Of a DNA stretch of 64,000 nt, positions 54,830 to 64,000 are shown piece by piece (position 1 is the first letter of the stretch; the number at the start of each line of letters is the position of its first letter). Where the stretch lies: assembly GCA_036873135.1 (NCBI GenBank), contig JAPTYO010000009.1, forward strand, positions 42,920,756 to 42,984,755, in the 5' to 3' direction. The position numbers were made by a program, and so were the translations under genes. The DNA is from Clarkia xantiana subsp. parviflora. Taxonomy: Eukaryota > Streptophyta > Magnoliopsida > Myrtales > Onagraceae. The notes under the pieces are model-generated. The model was not told where the DNA came from. It saw only the letters and a list, made by a program, of their open reading frames with translations, and did no database searches.

Positions 54830-55329
54830 GGTCGTAGTAAGTGTTTATATTTAGATACATATACTTTATATTTATGTAATACATATAATATATTTATGCA
54901 GTTGATCGTAGTGAATTTTTATATTATATACATATATTTTAAATTTATATATAATGTTAGTGTACTTTATATTTATATATCATTTGATTAAAAATAGAAA
55001 CGACTATGTGACAAACTTAGAATATATATATATATTATTAAACATAAAATTTTAATTATTTATTTTTTAATATATATGTAGAGACTAAAGTTTGATAGAA
55101 AAATATTTTCTAAGTTTACATTTACCAGATATTTAATTAAATTTAGAAACGATAACTGAAAAAAACATACACATATCACTCAAAAGAATGCATGTCAGTC
55201 AACTTAATATATTATTATTATACGTAGGATATGTTAATCTTATGTCACTCATTAATAAAACTCATAAGCACCATCAAAATTTACATGTAATAAATTGAAA
55301 AAATAAAATAAATAAATAAAGTCATATTG

Positions 55330-57480
55330 TGAACATATCCTTATATACCAATTCCCAATTAAATGTTAAAGATCTAATTTTTACTCCACTATCCGCATTT
55401 CCGCTTTGTTCTTCGCTCTTCTTGCAGAGGAGTTCGATTCTCTGCTACATTTCACGTGTTCTAGGCCATTCAGCAGCCGATTCGTGTTGGAGAAACTTCA
55501 TCTTCATGTCGGTGATCACATAAATCTTGGAAACGGCTTCTATTCGACTCGTCATCTGCATTATTAAACAGTGACCCCTGATTAATTTTCTATCTGAAAA
55601 TATTATTTGCTATGAGACTATAAGTATGAGAGAACTTAGTGTGCTAAATTTTAGATGTGTACCATACATACTATATATAATATTTCATACATACTATATA
55701 TAATATTTTTAACCATATCAAGGAATCAAACATTATGATATTACCATAAATCTGACATTTGCCAACATTCTATAATTTATATTTATATGACTGGTACGAA
55801 GATAAATCATATAAAATGATTAAATATAGTATACACCCCTTTCTTAATGTTAGTATATATATATGGACTTACGATTTACTTATACCTTGATAAATCATAT
55901 AGGAATGATCCAACCAAAGACCCCGTTATTGCTAGAAGCGTCATAAATCGGCAGCCATCATAAATCACCTGCAAAACAAAATTAAGCATCACTAGCTAGG
56001 TAGTAAGTCCAAGAGTAATTAAATGCACATTTTAACTTGTGTATTGTCTCTTCAAGTGATGAATTTAGCTATGCAGCAAACATACATTATAATAGAGATC
56101 TTGAAAAATATCAAACGATCATTTGTACTTGTACATATGGCCAAAAAAAAAAATCATTATTTTTTAAATAAATATACTAATAGTAATTAATAAAGAACTA
56201 TGTAAACCTTTTCACTTTCTTACTATCAAATACTGCTAATAAAGTACTTGTCCTCGCTGGATATCATCACGTACTGACCACGTAGAAGAAGACTCACACT
56301 GTCACCAGCCTATAGATCGAGTTGAAGCCATTATCGTATTTGGAAAATATAAGTATCACTTTGCACAATCAATTTTATGTAATTTACCTGCTCGTGGTCA
56401 AGTATATTTAAGCACAGTTTTTTGTGATGCACCTACAAAAACAATGACATATATAAGCCATGGCAAAACATGTCTCAACCGAACTTGATACTATAAAAGA
56501 CACGATTAAAATAAGACTGAACTCAATTTGAATTTTCAATCATTTGATTGGAACCCATTATGAATGAATACACGTCTGTGTTATTTTATCATTTATTCGG
56601 TCTAAATATTTCATTTAATCTTGACCATTAATTTTCCATCATAAATATATGGTCCGTTCATTCTATTCGAATCTGAAAAACCTAATATCGTAAAGAAGTG
56701 TTGTTTAATTAAGTGAAACAATGAAACTATGTTTAATTTAGATTTCATGCAATAATATATAAATAATTTTTTATTATATATAATAATAATAATTTATATA
56801 TGTTTATATATTGTGATTATTATAAAGAATATATACATCATAATTTATCCTAAATTTGTCGGAAGCTTATTATGATACATCCCAAATTATTTTGACATAT
56901 ATAATGGGTTTATAGAAAACGTTGTTTCAGTATCTAATATGTAGGTTCGGGAAAATTTAAAATATTAAATTATGTTATACATAGATTAGAAGAAATATAC
57001 TGAAAGCAACCCTAACTTAGAGCTCGATGAACTTACATGTTTTTGCCCAGTTTGTTGATGTTTTAACTTCTCTTATAGATTAATGTTATTGATGTCGATA
57101 TCGTTAGAGAGGCTAGCAGATACAATTTGTTATCTTCGGTGATGTCTTCTTTATTTGCAACCAATGCTTCAGATTCGATGTACCTATAGAAAAATTTAAA
57201 TCATAATTTTGAATTAATCATCTTTATAGAACTTAACACGTTAAAAATAAATATAACTGGTATCTAACAAATTATATTATATATATAAAGAACTGAATCA
57301 TTAATTAAGAAGATAACAAAACATATTATTCGAGTTAGAGGAATAGCTAACAAATTCGTGGTAATAGACAAAAAAAAATTCATGAAATACACACAAGTAG
57401 AAATACCTCGAAAAATTCGAGCTCCTATTGTTCAAGAAGACTTCTTGGTTAGACACTACGCCGTTTATTTAGTTTTATAT
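55330..57480. other. AT-rich DNA with isolated higher-complexity islands
   Basis: Islands at about 55390-55560, 56250-56330 and 57050-57185 are less AT-rich and could be remnants of captured exons, perhaps on the minus strand. No island gives a recognisable protein and stops are frequent. I do not call a gene here. Confidence 0.3.
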
Positions 57481-57961
57481 ATATTGTGTAAGATTAGGGT
57501 TTTAGCCAAATTCTAGGATCCTAATATTATTCTATATACATTTGCTGAATTCTAGGGTTTAATTAGGCAAATATATTTATAAATTTTATATATATAATCA
57601 AAGTTAACGTATTACTATTTTTTTATTAAGTTTTAGTTTGTTTACTTCTTTAAATATATAACAATCGTTTTTAAGAATTATTAATTATTTTTAATATATT
57701 TCAATTTATTTTATTGCTTACGTGGCGGTCTACGGTCTTCCGAAACCAAACTGTATAGAATTACTATTTAAAAGGAAACTTTTAATTAATTTTAAATTGC
57801 GTAGAGACCAAAATAGGAGATAAAAATATTTCTTAATTTTCAATCAATCAATATTATGTATCTAAATTTAGAGAACTCCAATTAAATTAGGAAACAGTGA
57901 CTGCGTGGACTATCCACGTGTCAGTTAGAGGACTTCCGGTGCCGAATTAATATAATACTAG

Positions 57962-60197
57962 ATACTAACCCCGCGCACCACTCGGGTAAAAAATATCATA
58001 ATGAATATATCTTAAAATACTTAAATAGTTGTATTTTTTTTGAATAAAAATGCTATCAACAAATATTTTAGAAATTTAATATAATTTTCCTTCTCAAACT
58101 CCATATTTGTAAATGAAATACAAATGTTAGATTATTATAAATTCTAATAAAAATGTCATTAATTAACAAACTAAGAAATATGTAACAACTTTTTTCTCAA
58201 AAAGTTTTATGTAAATCAAAATATAACAGTACATTTTTTTTTTGCTAAAATATATACCAGTACATGGTTGAGAAATTTGGTTATTATTATTAGTAAATAA
58301 AGATGCAACTATTTTTCAAAACTATAAAAGACTCGGAATATCATCTTCAACATACATAAATAAAAGTATAATGAAAAGAAGAGAACTTTCATGAGTATGT
58401 GGTCATTCTTAAGTAACATCAACATATAAAGCGAGAACTCCTTTATTTAACAAAAATAAAATTGGTAAATCTAAAGGAAAATTAAAAGAAATTCTGAAAA
58501 TCAAAATAAATAAATAAATAAAAGAAACTCTCTATTTCTTGTACACAATGTCTTTAATACTTTAAAAAAGAACTTGTAATTACAAACATAAGAAATTGAC
58601 AATAGGAACCAACTAAGGTGAATCGACTTAAAAGTTTAAGATGTCTTAAAAACACATTAACATAAGTCCATAATAATTCACATTATGGTATCACGCCAAA
58701 TTCACCTAGCCTCTTTTAATAGTCATATAGATGGATGAATGTATTAGAACTATGAGAATAAAAAAAAATTAAAGTAGAAGATAAATTCACATTATTATTT
58801 TTTTGGGCCAAAATTCACATTATATTAGCACACAAAATTTATCTGGCCACTTTTAATAGTAATATAGATTCATGAATGTATTAGAAACTACGATAAGAAA
58901 AAAAAAACATAATAAAAAAGAATTTCACATTATGATAACCTATAAAATTCATACCTCTAAGAAAAGTTAAATATTTCTTAACCAATTTAAAATAACATCG
59001 TAGTGAATGAGTTTTTATTTCATTCTCTCAAGGAAAATTTTGTCCTTCTGATATAGTTTGTATTAAGTTTTTTTTAATATCGGTATACTGTTAATTTGCT
59101 ACTGTAGAATACAAATACAATTGTGCTACCGTTAAGTCCGACAACGATCCATGATCATAAATTGCACAATTAGTCACCATAAGCATTTACTACAATCTTA
59201 AGATTTTCTCTTCTAATACATTGATCTATAGGCCACTCTCGTAGAAATCTATAGTTCTCATCAAAGCAGTAATCTTACAGAGTATGAGCCGGCCCTAGCT
59301 AAGGCTTCTTTGAATGACAGGATAATGGGTTTGTTCATTTATATAAGATAAATGGAATATTGGAGATTGGTTATATTATTTTGAAACAAAAAATTAAACC
59401 GATTAAGGAAAAAAATCTTCAATTTAGAATAGAATTTTATAATATTTTTTATATATATTTAACGTGTATTAAATATTATATGTATAATCGTCATAAACTA
59501 ATTTTTTTTTTATAACTTTATTAAAATTATACATATAAAATCAACTAATTAACTAACTCTCTGTAATGTATAAGAACAATACCTCTTATGCGTCGTCCAC
59601 TGGCTCCGACAACCTCATGCATATGGGTTTACTTTCTATAGGAATCAACCAAACCGCAAATTAAAAGATATAAAACAATGTACATAAAATAAATGCATGA
59701 TTAAAAGTCTGAATGATATTTAAAAATTCATTATGCAACTAAACTAACACCTTTTTGAAGATGTAGCCAACCGCTAGCTAGCTAGCTTTTTTTTACCTCC
59801 TGCGAGTTTGTTTACATAAAAAAAAAAAAAAATCAACTTTGCCATTTTAAGAACAAATAAAATTAAACTACAATATAGAGTAATTATATAGAACTCTAAG
59901 ATACTTTTAATTAGAAGAACGAATAATCCATTGAATATTGACACTTGATAACATTTTCTCCCTCCTGCATAAATAAGAGATCCAAATATCCAATTGTAGG
60001 AAAATCAACTTGTAAATCATTTCATAAAGAAATAGTTTTTACCATTAGTAGCTATCCATAGATGAATTAGATAATTTATAATGTAATTAACCTAAAAAAA
60101 AAAATATGTCAAAACCGATATAAATAAGTCAAAATATATACCATAAAACTATAAAAATATTTATAAACTTTTGTTTGTTCGAAAACGAAATAGTTAC
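57962..60197. other. AT-rich intergenic DNA
   Basis: No gene, tRNA or element with defined ends is seen, apart from the degenerate tandem repeat at 58678-58960. Poly-A/T runs are frequent. Confidence 0.5.
58678..58960. repeat. degenerate three-copy tandem repeat
   Basis: Units of roughly 95-135 bp begin TTCACATTAT at about 58678, 58813 and 58923. The first two share CTTTTAATAGT...ATGAATGTATTAGAA and end in A-runs; the third is truncated. Confidence 0.65.
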
Positions 60198-60845
60198 TGA
60201 TGGGCCCCGGCGGAGGCCGTTAAGCCCCTTAACGATTAACAAACGGCGCTTAGGCCCGTTGGGCTAGGAGCTGGGATGCTGGAGGGCTAAGGGCTCCGAC
60301 GGAAGAAGGCTCCGACATTAAATGGCCCCAAGTCAGCCTGACTCCGATAGACGAGGGCCCCGAAGATATCGGACCTGGACATAGTCGATCCCGATATAGG
60401 AGTGGAGTCCACTCCCCGATCCCGAATCCTCAACGATGCAGCTTGGGGGTCTCCGATATTGATCGAGACTTACCAGTAAGAGCACAATCCCGAAGATCTC
60501 GCCACGATTACAGTAGTGGTATAATGGGCGAGATTTTCGGGATGCGAATAACCGCGCAAGATACATGGCCAGATACACGGCGAAATATGTGGGATAATGG
60601 ATCACGATCCAACCGCCTAATCAGGTAACTGGGATAGCCTTTCCTCTATAAAAGGAGGGAAGTTATTCCAGATTAGGGTTACGTTTTACACATACACACA
60701 TATTGCTTGCTTGCTCTGTTGACTGCCATACTTACGTTAAGCATCGGAGAGGGATTCTGGGCCGCTGCCCTCTATTCCCCTTCTGCAGGATTGCGAGGAG
60801 CTAAGGAATCCGTCACCGTAACCGGAGTTCCGCCGTGATCCAACA
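60198..60845 (+). repeat. element F 5' LTR
   Basis: 648 bp, TGATGGGCCCCGG to GATCCAACA. TATA (CTCTATAAAAGG) at 60645-60656. Shares GCATCGGAGAGGGATTCTGGG-like and TGCAGGATTG blocks with the D and B/C LTRs. Confidence 0.85.
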
Positions 60846-60846
60846 T

Positions 60847-60864
60847 TGGCGCCGTCTGTGGGAA
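60847..60864 (+). promoter_or_regulatory. element F primer-binding site
   Basis: TGGCGCCGTCTGTGGGAA one base after the LTR, as in B, C and D. Confidence 0.85.
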
Positions 60865-60913
60865 TCGCAACAAAAAGCCAAAAGTAAGTTTGCATTCCCT
60901 CTAATTCCATATC

Positions 60914-63900
60914 ATGGCTGGCAACAGACCGCAACGTTCAGGCAAGCAGGTGCCGGCCGCTAGCAATCCCCCCGAAGATGCTGCCCAGCATCAGGATCTG
61001 AGAGATGAGGGTGACAGCACTCGCCGGAACGAAGCACCTTCCCCGAATCCGGAGTTGGCCAGGGTAGTGGCAGAGGCCATGCCCCTATTCATGGAGGCCA
61101 TGGAGGCCCTCCTAGACCGAAGAGAAGCTGCTAGAAGGCAGGCTGATCTACCGCCGCTCCCTCCGCGGCGAGACATTCCCAGAAGGCAGGGGGACGACAA
61201 CTTGCCTCCACCTCCTCCATTAAGGGAACAGCCTATTCCCCCCAATCCAGCACCGGCGGAGAATTTTGTGGTCGATGGACCGGGGCCAGTGCAGCAAAGG
61301 ACCATTCCCCTGAATGGTCCCCTCACTGCCGATCAGGTGGTGAGAATTGTGGGTATCTGTATGGGAGACCAGAAGCCCATGATGTCGGAGCTGGGAAGTC
61401 AGGAAACCCATCCCTTCGTGCCCAGGCTGATTCATACCTTGGCCCCGCCAGGTTTGGGTATCCCGAAGATAGACGAGTACGATGGGGACGCAGACCCGGT
61501 TCGCCACGTACAAAAGCACCTGACAGCATGCATGGGCAGGACCCCAGATGAGGATGTTATCTGCGCTTTGTTCCCAAGCACCCTCGGGGAGAAGGCGATG
61601 ACGTGGTTCTACAGTCTGCCCACTGGATGTATCACCTGTTGGAAGGATATGCATCAGCGATTCATTGCCCAGTATCAAGGACGTCGACGGCTTCTGAAGA
61701 GCGTTCGGACCCTGCATGAGGTGGTCCAAAGGCCCGACGAATCGCTGGCCCAATACTATCAGCGTTACACGGCTGGCATGACTGAGCTGGATGAGGAGAT
61801 ATCGGAGGGCGAGGCCATCCGTACCTTCCTGAAGAACCTTAAACCCCCTTACGGTTCCGACTTACTGCACAGCATCGCGGCCAAAAATGTCTGGAACATG
61901 GAGGCGCTCCAGGCAAGGGTGAAACAGCAAATCGACGTCCAGGAGTCGAAGATTGCCGCCGGAGAACTGGCTCCTCCCAAGGGGCACGAAGGAAAACACT
62001 TGTTCAAACCATTGGACAACCGGCACAGGAAGGATAACTCCGAGGGTAGTCGGAGTCGAGGACGTTCTGATCGGAGGGAGGATAAGCGTTCGACCAAAAG
62101 GGACCATCAGAAGGAGGAGTTTACCCCCCTCAACAGACCTTTGAAAGAGGTCTTGGCGGTAATGGAGAAGCAAGGCCTCGCTCGTTTCCCCAAGAGGAAG
62201 GAAGGGGAAAAATTGGGCTCCCGCACCGACCGTTACTGCCGATTCCACCGGGCCTCCGGTCACGACACTGATCAATGTCGAGAACTGAAGAAGGAAATAG
62301 AGAAGCTTATCCAGAGGGGTAAGTTGAAGGAGTTCGTGGGGGACTCACGCTGCAAGCCCCGTTCACGATCTCGGTCAAGGTCCAAATCTCGATCGAGGTC
62401 CCCCAGGAAGAGGAGGTCCGACGCAGAGCCTTCGGAGGGCCCATCCGGGTCTCGACAGAAGAGGATTATTAATGTGATCCATGGAGGGTTCGCTGCAGGA
62501 GGAGACACATCGTCCTCTCGGGAGCGTTATGCCAACCAAGTGCCAGTCGCGGTGGTTTTGGGAAAAAGATCACGGTCTTGGACCCCAAAGGAGGAAATGG
62601 AGATCACCTTCTCGTCAAAGGATCTGGAGGAAGTGGAGACCCCCCACGAGGATGCCCTAGTTGTGACACTGGATGTAGGAGGATTCGAAGTGAAGAGGAT
62701 CCTCATTGACGGAGGAAGCTCCTCCGACATCCTCTTCTCCGACGCCCTGGAGCAGATGGGGAAGACGAAGAAAGATTTGCGGGAGGTTAACTTCCCGATG
62801 GTAGGATTTTGCGGCACAACCTCTTATCCATTGGGGATTATCACGTTGCCCGTGTGGTTCGGCAGTGGCTGGAAGATGGAGAAGAGGAATGTGGAGTTCG
62901 TGGTGGTCGAATCCACAGGGACGTACAATGCGATCATTGGAAGAACCACTATCAATCCACTGATGGCAGTAGCCTCGACTGTTCATCAGAAACTGAAGTT
63001 CCCGACTGAGAATGGGGTCGGCGAAGTGAAAGGCGACCAAGTGGCGTCGAGACGATGCTATGTCAACGCCACTAGGAGATCAAGGAAGGAGGCTATGTCG
63101 GTGCTCCAGACAGACACTGACCCTCGAGAGGAGTTTGGGCGTCCCGCCCCCATGGAGGACCTAAAAGAAGTCGAGATAGATGGACCCGAGAGGAGGGTAA
63201 AAATTGGATCTGCCTTATCCGACGAAAGGGCCCAGGAGCTGATTGCGCTCTTACAAGAATTCAAGGAGCTGTTTGCCTGGTCCCCGAGCGACATGCCAGG
63301 AATTAGCCGAGACGTGATCGAGCACGAACTGAACATCGACCCTATGATCAAGCCAATCGCACAGAAGAGACGTCCGATGGGGGCAGACAAGAGGATAGCA
63401 ATCCAGCAGGAGGTTGGCAGGTTACTTGATGCTGGGTTCATTAGGGAAATCCGATTCCAGACGTGGGTAGCCAACCCAGTGCTGGTAAGGAAGAGCAACG
63501 GGAAGTGGCGAATGTGTGTCGACTTCCGCGACTTGAACAAGGCCTGTCCGAAGGACTGTTACCCGCTCTCGCGGATCGATCAGCTAGTAGATGCTACATC
63601 AGGGCATGAGCTGCTGAGCTTTATGGATGCTTATTCGGGTTACAACCAGATAAAGATGGCGAAGAAGGATGCCCAACACACCGCCTTCTACGCTGACAGC
63701 GAAGTCTTCCAGTACGATGTCATGCCTTTTGGCCTGATAAATGCGGGAGCGACCTATCAAAGAATGGTGAACAAGCTGTTCGGAGATATGATCGGAGGCA
63801 CCATGGAAGCTTATGTAGACGACATGTTGGTGAAATCTCGACGAGCATCGGACCATGTCGGTGATTTGGCTATGGCCTTCGAGAGGATGAAACTCCACCA

Positions 63901-64000
63901 GGTCCGCCTGAATCCGGCCAAGTGCGCTTTCGGAGTCCATTCTGGGAAGTTTTTAGGCTTCATGGTGAGCCAGAGGGGGATCGAGGTGAATCCCGAGAAA
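60914..64000 (+). CDS. element F gag-pol polyprotein, 5' 1029 codons
   Basis: I read every codon from the ATG at 60914 to the window edge without a stop. The first ATG after the primer site aligns with the start of gag in D. Gag core TWFYSLPTGC lies near residue 230. A knuckle-like CRFHRASGHDTDQC lies at about 442-455, followed by an Arg-Ser-rich stretch (about 482-500). Protease LIDGGSSSDI is near 597-606. RT landmarks are RMCVDFRDLNKACPKD, SFMDAYSGYNQIK, MPFGLINAGATYQRM and the catalytic YVDD at about 967-970. RNase H and integrase should follow beyond the edge. It would encode capsid, protease and replication enzymes in one frame, with no frameshift between gag and pol. Confidence 0.93.
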   Translation, partial: MAGNRPQRSGKQVPAASNPPEDAAQHQDLRDEGDSTRRNEAPSPNPELARVVAEAMPLFMEAMEALLDRREAARRQADLPPLPPRRDIPRRQGDDNLPPPPPLREQPIPPNPAPAENFVVDGPGPVQQRTIPLNGPLTADQVVRIVGICMGDQKPMMSELGSQETHPFVPRLIHTLAPPGLGIPKIDEYDGDADPVRHVQKHLTACMGRTPDEDVICALFPSTLGEKAMTWFYSLPTGCITCWKDMHQRFIAQYQGRRRLLKSVRTLHEVVQRPDESLAQYYQRYTAGMTELDEEISEGEAIRTFLKNLKPPYGSDLLHSIAAKNVWNMEALQARVKQQIDVQESKIAAGELAPPKGHEGKHLFKPLDNRHRKDNSEGSRSRGRSDRREDKRSTKRDHQKEEFTPLNRPLKEVLAVMEKQGLARFPKRKEGEKLGSRTDRYCRFHRASGHDTDQCRELKKEIEKLIQRGKLKEFVGDSRCKPRSRSRSRSKSRSRSPRKRRSDAEPSEGPSGSRQKRIINVIHGGFAAGGDTSSSRERYANQVPVAVVLGKRSRSWTPKEEMEITFSSKDLEEVETPHEDALVVTLDVGGFEVKRILIDGGSSSDILFSDALEQMGKTKKDLREVNFPMVGFCGTTSYPLGIITLPVWFGSGWKMEKRNVEFVVVESTGTYNAIIGRTTINPLMAVASTVHQKLKFPTENGVGEVKGDQVASRRCYVNATRRSRKEAMSVLQTDTDPREEFGRPAPMEDLKEVEIDGPERRVKIGSALSDERAQELIALLQEFKELFAWSPSDMPGISRDVIEHELNIDPMIKPIAQKRRPMGADKRIAIQQEVGRLLDAGFIREIRFQTWVANPVLVRKSNGKWRMCVDFRDLNKACPKDCYPLSRIDQLVDATSGHELLSFMDAYSGYNQIKMAKKDAQHTAFYADSEVFQYDVMPFGLINAGATYQRMVNKLFGDMIGGTMEAYVDDMLVKSRRASDHVGDLAMAFERMKLHQVRLNPAKCAFGVHSGKFLGFMVSQRGIEVNPEK

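Larger units (their letters stand above)
54511..57961 (-). mobile_element. segment with two Helitron-like 3' ends
   Basis: CTAG at 54511-54514 is preceded, on the minus strand, by a GC palindrome (ACCCGCGCGGGGT) and TTAGCAT. CTAG at 57958-57961 is preceded by a weaker hairpin (CCCGAGTGG...CGCGGGG) and TTAGTAT. A hairpin just before CTRR is the Helitron 3' signature, and both are in the same orientation. I could not find the TC start of either. The DNA between is AT-rich and has no clear RepHel helicase. Confidence 0.3.
60198..64000 (+). mobile_element. Ty3/gypsy element F (Tat-like), cut by the window edge
   Basis: Starts with an LTR at 60198-60845, then the primer site and an open gag-pol frame to 64000. 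The left flank is GTTAC (60193-60197); the right side is unseen. Protein order and motifs match B, C and D, but the LTR is different apart from short conserved blocks. No internal break is visible, so this may be the least decayed element of the window. Confidence 0.9.

Overview
This is a flowering-plant nuclear window, most likely from a eudicot. About four fifths of it is a nest of LTR retrotransposons. One host gene is recognisable, a plastid starch-organisation protein of the ESV1/LESV family (51058-53992, minus strand, four exons). The AT-rich intergenic DNA, short GT-AG introns, Ty1/copia and Ty3/gypsy elements and the initiator-Met-type primer sites all fit a plant. The species cannot be told from the sequence.

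Layout. A decayed Ty1/copia element on the minus strand (1-601 and 47106-50251) was split by a Ty3/gypsy element here called A (602-47105, minus). A carries a partial internal tandem duplication. Two further gypsy elements then entered A: D (3901-28311, plus) in the first duplicated half and B (32358-43511, minus) in the second. D in turn received C (15690-26747, minus), a sister of B, and a composite of two small non-autonomous LTR elements (8651-11024). Target-site duplications read directly from the sequence confirm D (GCGAC), C (GTTGG) and B (AGGAG). The small composite is flanked by ATTGC. A is flanked by an imperfect AGTAC/AGTAA.

Elements A-D share the Ty3/gypsy order gag-protease-RT-RNase H-integrase and a TGGCGCC primer site, as in the plant Tat lineage. 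B, C and D also carry a long, spliced open reading frame antisense to gag-pol. It lies next to the 3' LTR, has its own TATA box, and is separated from the convergent gag-pol unit by a minisatellite whose units contain CTTAAG. I read this as the antisense additional ORF known from Tat elements. All three copies are now broken, and so are the gag-pol genes of A-D. B is the least damaged and, by LTR divergence, the youngest of the nest.

To the right of the copia LTR (49941-50251) lie a 205-bp foldback element, the LESV gene, and about 6 kb of AT-rich DNA with two Helitron-like ends and no supportable gene. The last 3.8 kb (60198-64000, plus) is the 5' part of a separate Tat-like element, F. Its gag-pol frame is open for 1029 codons to the window edge. 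Nothing here is a new defence or metabolic system. The most interesting biology is the convergent sense/antisense organisation of the B/C/D family, the internally duplicated element A and the composite small-LTR insertion.
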